Origin: Marthasterias glacialis
Lineage: Eukaryota > Echinodermata > Asteroidea > Forcipulatida > Asteriidae
Reading direction: 5' to 3'
DNA length: 64,000 nt
NCBI GenBank assembly: GCA_911728455.2
Contig: OU452225.1
Span: 18,386,495 to 18,450,494, forward strand
Shown: piece after piece, positions 12,601 through 27,600 of the stretch
How the letters are laid out: every line of letters begins with the position of its first letter
Position numbering within the stretch: the stretch's first letter is position 1
Position numbers and translations under genes: made by a program
The notes under the pieces: model-generated
What the model was told of the DNA's origin: nothing
Database searches by the model: none
The model's input: only the letters and a program-made list of their open reading frames with translations

Positions 12601-15600
12601 AGAGCAGATGTCTGACCAACAAGACTACCTAGATTGCCCGGCAGCTAGAGGCAGTTCGAATCTTATTAACAGCGGGTACCGCAACCATTATGATAGATGT
12701 CAATTTTGCATCAGGGATAAGAATATTATTTATGTTTTTTCGCCCACACACCGATGTGTGTTAAGCACTGTATACTAATGTTCTTTATTCCCAATGCAAA
12801 TTTAACATGTATTAGATAATAATAATTAATAATGATAAATAATAATAGTAAACAGTTTATTAATATTGCCAACTTTCATATCTAGATCAGGGTGCTGCTA
12901 CTAGCGGGCAAATGGAGACAGATACCAAGTTAAGTGGGAAAGCATGATAGATGGAAACAGATGAGGTTTTTAAGTTCTTCTTGAGTGAGGTAGTGGTGCC
13001 CAGAGACTGGATGTGGGTTGGGGAGTTTTGTTCCAGAGCTTAGGATCAAAGAAAAAGCTTTGTCGGACAAATTGTTACTTGTCCTTGGTGACAGTACAGA
13101 TTGGTGTCAGAGCAAGATCGACGGCCAGGTCTTCCAGGTTGTGTTGAGTTGGGTGGATCAGGTGAGATGTTGTGGGACTTCGTTGTGGATGTAACTGAAG
13201 AAGTGGAGGGTAACTTTCAGTTGGATCTCTTGCTGGATGCGGAGCCAGTTGAGTCTTTCAAAAGGAGGAAAATCCTTTCTTTTTTTTTAAATAGGATAAT
13301 GATACAATCTGGAAACTCATTGATTATAAAGTTTGAAGTTTTCCACCTTGACTGTTTTTATACCATGTAAGTTTCCCGTAAATCTAAGAACATTTTTATG
13401 TTCAATATTACTAATGTTATGCACTACATGTACGTTGGCTTGTTACCAAGCTTCCAAATTCCACTTGACAGCACTAGAATAGTGTGGCGTAGTGCATCGG
13501 ACTCAAGTTCTGTTAGCTAAGTCATCAGGATGTGGGTTCAAATCCCGCTCATGACATGTGTGTCCTTGAGCAAGACACTCAACTATAATTGTTTTAAATA
13601 GGGGAAGAGGCAGCTATGTTTGTCGTGCAATGGATTCATTTACCCCCTCCCTGTTCTTAGCTGTGCTGTGAAGAGACTTGCGCTTATATCTCGCCATGTC
13701 TTGTTTCTGCGCATTGGGGCAGGTTTCTATCCCTTCAAAAAGTAGCCACACCTCGAGTGGCCTTTGGGCCTTGTGATGGGTGAATTGCATTTAAAAAAAA
13801 GAAAACAATTATTTTGTAAAAAGCTCTTGGGAATGTTCTCTTAATCGCTCAATTCATTTCCAGTGAACACCAACACAAAACTTATTAATGCAAAAAAGGG
13901 CGTAAAACAGTTAAAAACACTTCTTCCCCGAGACCTGTCTCTTAACGATAAGAATTTGGTATTCAATTGGTCCTTAAGAAACAAAAGATTCGAAGGAGTC
14001 TTAGTTTGACAAGAATGCATCTTTGATATCTGAAGTAGGGACGGAGAGGTTCTTATCAATGGAACATAACAATAAATATGTCAGACAGGAATGTTGAAAC
14101 AATACGCTGGCTTTCATCACGGTCGTCAAAACAAAAGAATGTTCCATTGTACTTCAAGAGCAGCTGTTTAAGAGTGTTGCACCTCCACTCGACACTCTTG
14201 AATGGCATCGTTCATCATCGTACATCTCGTTCCCTTCTGATGACTTTAGTGTGTTTAATTTACACCATCATGAGAGGCTTTTGCTTGTCATTTTAATGAC
14301 CTAGGAACAACCAGGCGCACGTTTTTTTTGTGTTTTTTTTTTCCAAAGGCGGAGAGAGGAAGGCGGGGATGGTTTTGTTGACAGCGGAACCGGAAAGAAT
14401 TACCGGTTGTTGTTTCAAGTCTATTGTCAAGTGCTTAATACATGTACCTAAATGAGGTGTTGATTGACGGTTTATGGCGGATGACATTGGGCATGTTGGG
14501 TTGTTTTGTTTGACTGAAACTTCAAGTGGGGTATTTCGCTGGTCAGGATTATGGGGGGGGGGGGGTGAGAGTGCTGGTGGAGGATTGCATGCACTCCATT
14601 CAGAACCTGAATTTAAAAAAAAAAAAAAAATCCACTTGCCCATTAGTCTTGCACTCAGAAAATTAACTTGACCAAGAATTCTTTTTCTTTGGAGGATTGC
14701 ATGCACTAAATTCAGAGCCTGAATTTTATGGAAAATTCCACTTGCCCACAAGTCTTGGCACTCCAAAAATTAAACTGACCAAGAATTCTGTTTGAAAGAC
14801 CATAACTGCAACTATTTCTTTCTTTTTTGTAGTTAGTTTAGGATGAAGCTTGTACCAAAGTATTAGTCAGTATCAATCTCAGTAAGGTTTGCAGTAGCAC
14901 CATTTACATGAAAATAATCTATTTGTTTGTTTTTTTTACACCGATGTGTGATAAGTAACTGTTTACTCGGTGCTTGCGGAAGTCTTTTTCCGAGTCTTGC
15001 GGAAAAAAATCCACAGGCTACTCGGATAGGATTTGAACCCAGGACCCTTGTCATTCCAGAGCAAATGTCCCAACCACTAGACCACCAAGCAAGCCCAGTG
15101 TTATGAGGCCAGTTGGAATTGTTGTAATTAGCAACAGGCACTGCAACAATATAGGCCCTAATAGACGTAATAATATCATCGGGGATAAAGAATATTATTT
15201 TGGGTTTTTTTTATACTCTACATGATGTGTGATAAGGACTGTATACTCAGTGCTTTCCCAAGTCCTGTAGGAAACAGATAATAAAATCCACAGGCGTTTA
15301 CACTACTCGGGTGGGATTCAAACCCACGATCTCCACATTCTAGAGGAGAACAATCTTTAGTTCTAGATTCGAAAAGAACAAGTGGTGTAAAAGCTTGAAC
15401 ACAGGTTAAACTTGCTTGTAGGGGCATTGCCTGTGGCCTATGAGATCTACAGATAGACTTGAATTGTGGCCAGAGCTTCAATGTGCACAGTTATGTATTT
15501 AGTACGAGAAGTGCATTTAAATATTTCATAGTTATTCAACTTTAAGTTGGGAATCACTTTTACCAGTTAACGGCTGGATGGCACTAATGGGACCAATCCA

Positions 15601-18600
15601 TGGTTGTGTCTTGCATCTGAGGTTTTGCGATTCACAGTGCATGATTATAATAGTTTCTCGATAGAGAAACAACAAATCCTGGTGCTTCAGAGAGAATATT
15701 TGCTCTCTTAGCTTTGTCAAGTCAGGGTTTCTATGTGCCAGCGGTACTCTCAAAGAAAAATTATTCTGGCAATTCCAAGAAAATACTCCCATCAGGTTGG
15801 ATGGAAAAAAAATGGAAGTGCTAGCTGGTTCAATTATTACACTATTTTTTTTTATTTCAAAGGTGAAAAAGCTGTCTTGAACAGAAAAAAATCAACGTGA
15901 TAACTGCAGCACTCACATTTGTTGTTCCATCACACAAGGCTTCAAATTCTTACACACAAACAAACAAAAAAACAAAACAAAACAAAAACACAATTACTCC
16001 CCGAAAAAGACAAAACAAACTAACAGTCTAGAAACTTTCCAAATGCTAATAATTTTGCGGCCGACTTATTGAGTGAAATGGGACAAGGCACTTGAGTTGT
16101 AAATTTACCCTTGAATCATTCAACATCTGCAACTCTCTTTCTCTAACCATTTCACTGTCTGTCTCATGTTTCTTTTTTTTCTGTCGTTCTGACAACTTTT
16201 CCTTTCTGTCACAGAAGTTTTGTAGAAAAGTTATTTACACTGGCAGACGGAGTGCTAGAGAGGTTAATCCCAGCCTAAGACCAACAAATTCCTCTTTGGA
16301 TTGTTGGGAGGCAATCGTAACTAAAAAGGGATTAGTCGCTTAATCCTTCCCCACTTGTCTAGATGTGGATCAAAGATCAATAGTGTGACCGAACAGGATT
16401 AGACTTGTCTTCGGGAGATTAGACTCAATTTATTACACCTATGTCTTTCAACTTAAAGGGTGTAGACAGCATTGGGTAAGATTGAAACTATAAATCGTCA
16501 CCGATTTACACAAACCTTACAGGGTATAAAGATGGTTCTGATGGTAAAATAGCTCCCTTTAAAAAAGATGTTTGCCTGAAATGCTCAAGTTCATTGAGAA
16601 ACGAGTGAAACAATTCGTTTGAATCTCCGGAGTCCAAACTCCCCCCCCCCCCCTAATAAATAAAAACAGTGAAAAGAAATAATGTGGTTTTTCATTTTTT
16701 TCTCATGTAACTTCGATGACCGATTGAGCTTGAACTTTCATAGGTCTGTTGTTTCATGTACATGTGGGGTCACTTAATAAAGTGTGGATACTGGTTTTTG
16801 ACATTCATCTATGTTGCTTGCGTGTAGACGCAGTTTTAAGAGTGGGCGCAACGGGCACGTGCCTGAAAAATTCAAGAGAGGGGGTGGGGGAAGTGGTTGG
16901 TGGAGACTGTAAGACCTCTCAGTAGGTGAAGGCCAGCATTTGGGTGTCCAAGGGATGAAGGAACGTGTACTGTTTACCACAAACGTTGGCCCTCTTTTCA
17001 AAAAACTGTTAAGCAGAGAGTGTCGCTTTTGCGAAGGTCAAAAATATCAGGGAACCAAACCAGTCTTTTAGAAATGAATTGCATGGCATTTCTCACTGGG
17101 GAACCATTTGTGCTAAGCAAGATATTTGTGTGCTAAGCGGATTTGCGTGCTTCCTGGGTTTTTAAATTGGGCCCGAGAAGAACAAGGCAACAATAACATT
17201 CTTAAGCAGTGGCAGTTGCGTAACCAGACATTTGTGGGTGGGTCGGCAAGGGCAAGCGGGGGATAAGACATAACCTTGGCTCCAGTCGGCAAACCAAGCA
17301 GATGTAAATCTGGACATACTTCTTCAAGTTCATTAGGTGACTGACATTAAAAAAGCAGACTGGTAAAAGTTACGGGGGCGGGTTGGTGGGGGGGGGGGGC
17401 GGTGGTGCTCATTCACATGTCATACATGTTGTCAAGTTCATATGTTGTCAACTGATGTTATGGCAGAGTCCACTAAGAGTAAGGGACAGTGTTTGCCAAC
17501 GTAACTACCTTACATCAATTAAATGGCAAAAGAACTTGGCACGTAGAACCATGAACACAACAAATGATACAACTTCTTCAGTGAAATTTTCATGAGTGAG
17601 TTCCATCTTGAAACTAGATTATTGACCGAGCTCCTCCCAAAGTAGGGTACCTTTAAAGACATATCCACCCACGCTCCCAGACAAAAATAGAACTAAACTC
17701 AACCATGACCACAAAAAAAACAAACCCAGACGATCCTCGTGAACAGATCCTACCTTTAGCGATTCTCGCACCTCGTACCAGTCTGCCACTGACACATGAT
17801 TATTCAATGGGATGCAATCCTCAGAACAGAATCTTCAGCTGGCCCTGCTGCTTGTTGTTGTAAAGTCTACGGGATACGACCCCTGCACGACCTTTAACTG
17901 GCCGTTCAGGAACCTTGAGGAGACACACTAATTTTTAACCTCATTTTGCGGTCCGCCTTGTCGTAACCGCAAATGCGATTCAGGGCAAGTGCCGTGTGGA
18001 ATGTCATGGTTCAGCTACCAAAACCAAACTGAGGCTGGTGTAGAATTTAGTCTGGCCCCCTTATACATGACAAGAATCAATGTGCATGATTAACAATGCC
18101 CACAAGGAACATGACCAAGTTGGGAAGACCATGGTCCACAGGCGCCAATCAAAGTGTTTGATTTATTTGCTGTGTTTCTGAAGGTATCTGGAAACGTTGC
18201 TCAAACATTTTTTATGCAGACCCTTATTCAGTAGCACTGCAGGTTTTTCATCGGTGCGGGTATGTGAGTAATTTGGACTACTGTTGAACATTGTCAACCT
18301 GTTTTCCTTGAGTTATTTCGACCATCTAGACCGTCAGGTGGGAGTCGTCCAGTCAGATGATTAGTATAACAGTGCCTGTCTTTTAACAGCACCTTGTATA
18401 CAAAATTTTTTTTAAAGGATGGCTCTGTGAAGACATGGGACCTTTTATGAAACCATGGCTTGGGTTTTGGCTTAGGCTTTGGCTTAGGTTCTGGCTTTGG
18501 CTTTGGCTTAGGCTCTGGCTTAGGCTCCAAATTAGGCTGTGGCTTAGGCTGCGGCTTAGGCCTTGGCTGAGGTTCAGGCTAAGCTCTGGCTTAGGCTCTG

Positions 18601-21600
18601 GCTTAGGCTTTGGCTTAGGCTTTGGCTTAGGTTTCAACTTAGGCTCTGGTTAAGGCTCTGGCTTTGGCTTGGGCTCTGGCTAAGGCTCTGGCTTATACTC
18701 TGGCTTAGGATCTGGCTTTGGCTCCGGCTTGGGCTCTGGCTAAGGCTCTGGCTTAGGCTCCGGCTTGGGCTCAGGCTTGGGCTCTGGCTTAGGCTCAGGC
18801 TTAGGCTCTGGCTTAGGCTCCAGCTTAGGCTCTGGCTTAGGCTCCGTCCGCCTGTTTGAAGCCCTGAACCGAAAGCGTGCCTTTGTAAAATAACTGATGG
18901 AGCCCAAGTTGGAACCTAAGCCGAAGCCGTGGTTTCGCAAAGAGCCACAGTTTAGACAAGTATCCATGTTGGCCATCTTGTTTTTGTACGATTTTCTTCC
19001 ATTAAAATCAACATCATCAAAACGAAGGTCGGACTCTTAATCTCCCCTTCAAATTATAGCAATAAAATATTAAGATTTCTGAAAGGGAAGTGCCCTTTGC
19101 AAAATGAAATGGAGAAATGTGGCTATGTACAGTACAATGCCTTCATTTTCAAAACTATTATCTCATTTCTCTTGTTTGTAAACAAACATATATGCAACCA
19201 TTTAAAGTTACATCTCTTGATTTTCCACTAAGAGACCAACAAAGTTAGAATTTGTTTTCCTGGTGAATTTTGACAGATGAATGCTGTTTCATACCAAGAA
19301 AACATAAAATGCACTAAATACTTGTAATGTGTAAATTGTACACTTACAATTGTAAGGCTGCTGTTATGTGAGATAATGTCAGGAATAACTCATTTGTACA
19401 TGTATCTTTTAACTAACCTGCAAAGTGTTATCTAAAAAGAAAATAATGCTTACCAGAATAAGGTTACCAGCCAAAAATGCCATGTGACATGTACCATCTG
19501 TGACTTAGGTATCCTGCTCACTTGTTCTTAGCAGCAAATTGTTAAGCAATATTATTCTTCTTAAGCAGAGCTGAAAATTGAGCGCTTGAGGGCCAGAGAA
19601 CTACTATTAAGGACACCCCTCCCTTCAAAGTAGTACTTTCTAACTTTTTTTTGTGTGTGTCAGTATGAATGTGAAGTAATATAATGTACAGTAACCACCC
19701 TCCCACCCCCAACCCTAACCTCCAAACCAAACAGTGTTATAATCAACTCCAGTGCCTGCTAGATTTGCCAGTAAATTTTGTCCGTAATTAACATGTTTCC
19801 TCTAAATATGAACATTTTAAAACACCTTTTAAAATTCTAAACACCCCCTCTCACTCCCCCAATCATACCCTTGACAAGTTTGAAAACTTCAGACAGCCCC
19901 TTCCTTCAAAGTACAACTCAAAATTTCTTCCATCCCAGTTTGAAGCCCGGCTCTTAAAATTGTTGACAACTTTTTGGGCAGAACTATTTCATGTAATTTG
20001 CAGATGGTGTAGCAGCCCTTTAACGGGAGAGTCTTGGGGGAACTGTCTATCAATGATCCCTTCAAGATGCCAGTAATTGATGTTGACATCTTGCCAGCTG
20101 ATGGTACACCTGTAGGCTGGTCTAGGCTCTAGGCTTGACTCCCAGGGTGCTGTCAAGCGTCTCAAATCCAGGGTTCTTCTAAATGCACTTTTTCCTACCT
20201 CCCCCCCCCCCCAACTTCTCCCTTCATTTGATCTTCCAAACAAGTTCAGTACTGATAGGAGGCGTGGAGGGTGAGAGGTAGAATCAAAAATCATAATTAT
20301 TATACTACATGTAACAGTAATAACAGGTGGATGTTATATAGATGATGTAACCCATGACATCTCATGTGTTGACCCAGTTCACCTGACATTATTCTCGCAT
20401 TGCCCATGTCCCCGTGTGTTATACAGTGCAGTGCGCATTTTAGGCCACGCGGTGTTTTAACACCCTTGCCATAAGTTTGACGTTGTTTGACGCCCAAAAT
20501 GGCGAAGCGTGGCAGACAGTGGCCACGTGTTAGTGCAAGGGGTCAAGAAGAATTGCTATATGGGATTAAGATGGGCCCACGTGCATTGTCCATTACTAAC
20601 GTTACGGAAAGAAAATACCTTGCATTTTGTGCTGATGTCAGTCTGTAATTTTTTTTATTTATTTTTTTTTTTATAAAAATTAAGGGGGCTCATCTGAAAT
20701 TTTAATCATCCATTTTGTTTTGCAATATGCATGGTTTTGTGAGAGACGTATTCATTGTGAACATTGTATTTATTCTGCCTTGTTTGAGATTAGCATGTGG
20801 TATATACAAGGTCAGTCAAATTGTGTGATTTGAAAGTGTAGCTTTCCTTCAATGGGACAATGACTTGAGGTGGGTGTTACTCCTTGTGCATGGACACAAG
20901 GCCAATCCGTGCCCCACTGTTGCAATAGGTACAGAAGATGGTGGGTCTGGAGCCAGTCTGTTGGGGTGCAGTCGATGTAGAGGCGAGCTTGCTCACAATT
21001 TACAAGTAGCAAAATGTCAATCAAGGTTCTTTGCGTCGTCGATCCACAAAATGCAAAATCCCCAAGGGCCTCGCTTGGTCTGAAGTTATTTTCCATTCTC
21101 GGGTAGTTTTCATGAACAATGATGGAAAAGTGGATTTGGCAGCTTGGAACGGTTTAGGTTGTGTCATTTGTCTGGGGCTGTAATTAAAGTCATCACTGGT
21201 AACCAACTGTTTCCACATGCTTCCAACTGCCTCCCACCTCTGCCACAGTGGTAATTGTATGGTTACTCACCAGTTGCATAACCAGCTGGAAGCAGGGGTA
21301 GTAACTTGAGCCCCCTGCTTAGAACTCTTGCATCCCCCCCCCCCTCCCACCCCATGGGATCAAAGAAAAATAAACTGTGAATATCGATTAGAATTGTATA
21401 GAATCCCATGGCAAAAATAATACTTTTATTAATCATAATAAACGGAAGGAAGTGTGTGCAATCAGAGTTTCCAGTGCTTCCTGTTTGTGAGTGCTGCGGT
21501 TAGACAGTGCTTGCTCACAACGTTTCCTTACCCAGACCATCAACTCCGTAATGCATTATATGTATGGCTCAGTACATCAATTAATAAACAATTTCATCAA

Positions 21601-24600
21601 CCATTAAATATAAGATTAATTTCTTTGCCCCCACCTTCCCCCCCCAAAAAAAATAAATAAATAAATAAAATAAAGTAAAACAAACAAATACTGATTCACC
21701 ATTCTGAAAAAAGCAATGTTTTATTTATTATTATTTTTTTTTATTTGTTTATTTTCTAAATTTTGTTTACAAACACCCCAGATTATGATTTTGAATAATA
21801 TTTATGGACTAGTTAATAGACTGAAGAACAAAGTAATGCCTTAAATGAAGCAGATGTTTTAGATCACTGCTCTCCCAGCTCAGGAGTTTTCAATGGCTTT
21901 CCAAGGCTTCTAGCTACAGTTGTTACTGGACTATAACTAGGCATGCAACTTTGTCCATTGGCAAATAAAGAGGAAATTGCCAAGAACACTGTGTACAGTT
22001 GTTGCCCCGCTGTGTCAGGGTCCATGGTGTTTTGCACACCAGAGGGGGCAAATGGCACCCGAGGTGAAGCTAAGGGTGCCATTTGCCCATTAGATTATGT
22101 TAAAAACTTGAATAGATCAGCACCATTGACCCTGCATGGCCTCCCACACAACTTACTATCAAATACCATCTACGAGTTTTGGTGTTTTTTTTTTCTCGCA
22201 TACAATTAAAGAATGGAACCAGTTACCAGAGTCTGCAACGCTGTGTCAGGGTCCATGGTGTTTTGTACACCGGAGGGGGCAAATGGCACCCGAGGTGAAG
22301 CCAAGGGTGCCATTTGCCCATTAGATTATGTTAAAAACTTGAATAGATCAGCACCATTGACCCGGCATGGCCTCTGACGCAACTAACTATCAAATACCAT
22401 CTACAAGTTTTAGGCGTTTTTTTTTCTTGCATACAATTGTGACCGGGTCATAAAATGATTTGCGGAAATGACTATAGTTGTACTCCATGTTCTCTGCTCA
22501 AAGGCTTTATTTGCAGTCATCTGTTGGGAGAGTAAGTTCAGATGTTATTCTCCCGACGTCATGGAACAGAATCATTTAATTAAAAACATAACATAATAAC
22601 ATGAGATAATTAAAATAATACTTTGACTACAAGCTCGTCTATGTCACTACTAGATGATTGAGAGTGGCCGCGGGGCGGATTTCTCCCGACCCCGAAATTA
22701 TGTATTTACAAAATATCAAAACTTCTGAAAATGTCTACCAGTTGCCAAAAGAATATATATTGAGCTGCCGCAAGAGGGCGCTCAAATGACGAATAAATTA
22801 AAGCAGGAACATATGAATAAATGAATAAATGAATAATTTTATGGTTAATGCGTCTTTTAACCTGTCACACAATTAAAGAGTGGAACCAGTTACCAGAGTC
22901 TGCAACTCAATCGGCTACTCTCACTAGTATCAAAACATAAGTACCCCATATAGTCAACCCTGTTTGACCCTGCCCCTACTTGCGCCTGGTGTTAATACTC
23001 GATAGTGAGTTCTGCAAGTATTGGAGCAGATTTACAGTTATTTTACAGGGAGGCGTACTGTACCTTTTTAAGAGTAGTCAGGGCTTGAAATGCCCGCTGG
23101 ACCTCTACCCAGAGTCCAGTATTTTTTTCACTTTTCACACCTAACAACTGGGCAAATCACAGGGTCTAGTGTTTTCCAAAACAAAAAAAAAGGAATCAGA
23201 AATGGTCTTGAAAAACTATTTTTCCACTGCAGTTTAAATGTTGATCTACAATTTAGACAATATCTGGGCCCAATGTCATAGAGCTGCTTAAAGCACAAAT
23301 AGTACCTAAGCACAACAAAAATTATGCCCACCAGAATAAGGTAACCAGCCAAAAATACCATGCCACATTTTTTGCTCAGCAGAAAGTTGTTTTCTGCTTA
23401 AGAAGCACTGCGGCATTGGACTCCTGCAGAGATTTTTTCTTGACCTTTGAGCCCTGGCTGACTGTTAGTTTATTGAAAAAAAAAACTTTTAACAACTTCA
23501 TTTGCTTGAATAAGGAGAGAAAAAAAAGCGGTTCGAACTGGCCACTTTCCTGGTCACCTTCATTCCTGAATGAATCATGATTTGAGATGTATAAGATAGC
23601 CTAATTTGTGAACAAACTCCTTCCACCCAGGTGTTTACCCAAGGGATCCAGTATTGGGTTCAGCCATGAAATAAGGGGTCCATGGTGCTGCACACTAACA
23701 GGGTCACAATCTGATTCAATGACCGTGACTCGTTCCTTTTTTTTAAATTTTTTTTTTTAGCAAATATATCAAATTTAGTACAAGTTATCCATCATTCTGA
23801 AAATGCACGTTAATCAATCAGGTAGTGGGTTAACTTCTTCAGGAAAAAACATCTCAAGAACCACCTATAATTAAAAGTGCAGAAGTCTTGTGTTATTGTA
23901 TACGCAATCTCAAGCAAAGTTACTGTGAATTTATTTTTATTTTAGGTTTGTTTTTTTTGTTATAGCCTTTAAATTTCCTTCCACAGCACCTCCTTTAACC
24001 CTAACAGTTCCAAAATGCTTCAAAGTCTTGCAGCCGAATTTCACAAGACTTTGCGAAACTGCGTAAGTCCACTTGCGCCATATTTTATTGCGCAAGTGGC
24101 CTAACTCATGCCGTAAATGTTGCCCAAGTGGACTTAAATTTCCTTCCACAGCACCTCCTTTAACCCTAACAGTTCCAAAATGCTTCAAAGTCTTGCAGCC
24201 GATTTCACAAGACTTTGCGAAACTGCTTAAGTCCACTTGCGCCATATTTTATTGCGCAAGTGGCCTAACTCATGCCGTAAATGTTGCCCAAGTGGACTTA
24301 GGCAGTTGCGTAAAGTTTCGTTAACGGGGCTGCCGCTGTTTAAAGTTGTCTTACCTTGTAGGATATGGCACTGCAGGCAGACTTTACTTATCGTTGTAAC
24401 CAACACATCAATCTCACGTCCAAACGTTTGGGTGTTGAGTTACCAACGAACGGAGGATGTTGTAGGATATGGGAGGGGCTCAGCCAAACACACTATACGG
24501 GGTGTCATAGGGAGTGCTCCCCAGCTAAGCTCGATTTAGGAAATCAATTTGTTGAGGAACTATTTCTGCTCGACAGCATTCTTAAATTCTGGGCCCAGCC

Positions 24601-27600
24601 TTAGTTTAAGCTCCCCTGAGTGATGAATATTAGACCAACGTCCAAATCAAGTGACTTTGGCCACAGCTAAGGCCGTTGGCTGCAGCGACATTGTTGAAGA
24701 ATGGGCTTTTCCAATGCCCAGGCCGTAACCTCTGCCAAAACTCGTCGGCTCAGAACTATAAGGTCATGAACTTCCGTAATCGACAAAAGGTCATTAACAT
24801 TTCCAAACTAAAAAACAGTAAATAAGATTTAAAAAGTTAAAAACTAATGTTTGTCTATCCAAAAAGTAGTTTGACCTGTTATTCTAAACTACTTTTTGGA
24901 TAGACAAACCATTAGTTTTTAACTTTTTAAATCTTATTTACTGTTTTTTAGTTTGGAAATGTTAATGACCTTTTGTCAATTACGGAAGTTAATGATCTTA
25001 TAGTTCTGAGCCGACGAACTGTCAGTTAAGACTTGCCTTTAATGTAAATAATGTTCAATAGGCATTTTTATCAGCTGTTTTTACACTTATTTTATCAAAG
25101 TGTCTTACATCACTACTCTTGTTTTTTGAGCCTTCAATATTCCGGAAACATCCCAAACTCCTTTAGAGTATGCAGCACCGGCAGCCAAATGGGCTAATCA
25201 TTGACATCGACAGTCTGTACTCTCACAGGCACCCATTTAGTCCTGGGTAGTAAGCATTCGCAAGTATAATTTGGATTTGGGGGGGGGGGCCATCAAAGCT
25301 GTTGGTAGAGCGAGGAATTTATGACAAAGCAATATCTACATGTAGGTTTCAACCATTGTACATGTACATGTAGGCTTCATGTACATGTAGGTCATGTGAT
25401 AGAGTACAGGCTGAATAATTTAACTTAATTTTTAATCAGGGATTAGTTTCAATCTGAAAGCTCACCGGATTCCAAAGTTCATACCAGTACCAATCCTCCA
25501 GAGAGATACCACCATCTATAACAATGTCAAAGTCAAACAGCAGATTCAGACCCTTTAAATCACTGTTGCTTTTTTTTCAGTTGCATCAATCGCATCAAGC
25601 CCATTATTAACTGCAAACAGCAAAATCCATTACAAAACTTAAAACTGCCTTTTTTCACTAAAAACATGTGACCCGCTATGAAATATTCGCAGCTGGTTTT
25701 AAGGGTGTTGTTATTTTTAGTAAGAGGGTGGGAATTAATATAATCTTTAAAACAGGTTTTACAAAAAATAACAGTGACTTACATTCCCTTTAAGTGAGGC
25801 TCTGTCATCATGACATCAATTTCTAGCCAAGCCGTCAGGGTCAAAATATGGGAATCGATTTAGACTGATCTACCAAGAGACTTGACGGCTCTGTCACTTT
25901 GAATAATTCCCAGGATCACAAAGCCAAGGTCGCGGCTTTCCAGTCCTTTAAACTAATGATCATTAAATGAAATTGATAGGAAAATTGTCCTTTTTTCTCT
26001 CTCTCTGTCCCGGTTTGCGTCTGTGATCAAGGCCAATGCTTGCATTTGTCATATAGGGACAATGAATTTGACTTGCTCTAGATATCACCTCAATTAGCCT
26101 GATCTCAGTCAGACAGGGCCGTCCTTACATGTAGCGCTGCCCTCTACATTCGATTTTTGTTTTTTTTTTTCTTCAAGGAGAGGTAACTAAGAAAAACTAA
26201 CCTGAATATTTTCATGTCACAAAAATCACAACACCCCCGTTTCCCTTACTTTACCATATCTAGTACTTACATTATTAAAAAAAAAATTTTTTTTCATTTT
26301 AAGTGACTACTTTTTGTGTTTCGTTTTTTTTTGCCGGTGAAATAACTTAAATTGTTGACATGGTGTAGAGATCTAAAATTGATGAATTGAAGTAGAAGTT
26401 GATTTGCTTGTAAGTTGTTTCTGATACTCAACTTTCAGTGAAAGATTTCCCATGGGAAATGATGTTGATATTTGGAGGAAATATTGTGTGGATCCGATCT
26501 TGTGTGCAAGAGGAAAAAAAACGTAAACGTCATGCACATGACGCCATTGCAGAGGGGCGCCCTCATGTAGAGGTCAAGAGAAGGTCACTCATCGGCCCAT
26601 CTTGTGCACCACACTCTAAGCTGTGCATTTCTCATTGTTTCATCATTGTTTTTCCCTCCAAGATGGCGGAGGGGTGGCATCAGTGCATAATGTCTATTGC
26701 ACAGTTAACAACGATTAAAATATTCAACTGTGTAACATTCATTCTCATAAACTGGAACATTAATTTTAATGACAGTTTCGTTAAAAATAGTACTCAAAGT
26801 CAAGATGAATATTTGTGCAGTTCACTGAGAAATGTTTCTTGGCAACTTGAGTTTATTGTGTCTGGTAAAAAAAGAAATTATTATTAGTAGTAGTAGTAGT
26901 AATATATATTCATAAATACCTGAGACAGTTTATCTATTCTGATTGGCCGAGAGGGCATCACGTGGCCATGTTTAATCGGGCGATATAAACACGGTAAAAA
27001 TTGTTTAAGACCGGCTAGCTTGCGAACGAAAACGATAGCCCCTGTATCAGAATAAAGAAGTATACGTGTTTCCAGCTGTTGGGTTTCTGATTGGCCGAGA
27101 GGGCATCAAGTGCCTATAACAGCTGCAGAGACATGAAGATCGACATTCCGTTCAAGGAATTGGCCCGTAAATATGGATAGAAATTTAACGCAGAGTCGAG
27201 CTGAGAAACTGTCAGATTTGTTCCCATTTTTTGAAGTTTTTTGCATGTTTTTGACAGAAAGGCATTTATGAATGGGAATAAAGGTGTGCTGAATCGGTTT
27301 TTAACTATTGTTTAAAACCTCTGAGGGGCCTGGTGGCCTATAATTGCCCTTGCCTTCGGCTCGGGCAATTATCGGCCACCAGGCCCCTCATCGGTTTTAA
27401 ACAATAGTTAAAAACCTCTTCATCACACCTTTATTCCCTTATTATTGGTAGGCCTATATCTTTCTGGTAATATAAACCAAGGGAACCTAAAAAGTGAGAG
27501 AAGCTGATGAAATTGGAGAAATCTCAGTTTTAGATGCGGGAGGAAAACTCCAACTGGGGGAAACCCACGCAATCAGGTAGGGACTGAAAACCCAATCTAC

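Noticed and set aside
14293..14766. 157-codon minus-strand ORF
   Set aside because: Contains homopolymer-coded runs (Phe, Pro) and lies over a locally repeated unit ('ggattgcatgcact' at about 14582 and 14693).
18470..18845. TTAGGC-like telomeric repeat
   Set aside because: TTAGGC occurs only as part of a 12-bp GGCTTAGGCTCT unit with variants, inside inverted flanks. There is no uninterrupted hexamer run.
26438..26887. 149-codon plus-strand ORF
   Set aside because: No recognisable domain, low-complexity start, and no splice or homology support. Probably chance within ASNSD1 intron 2.
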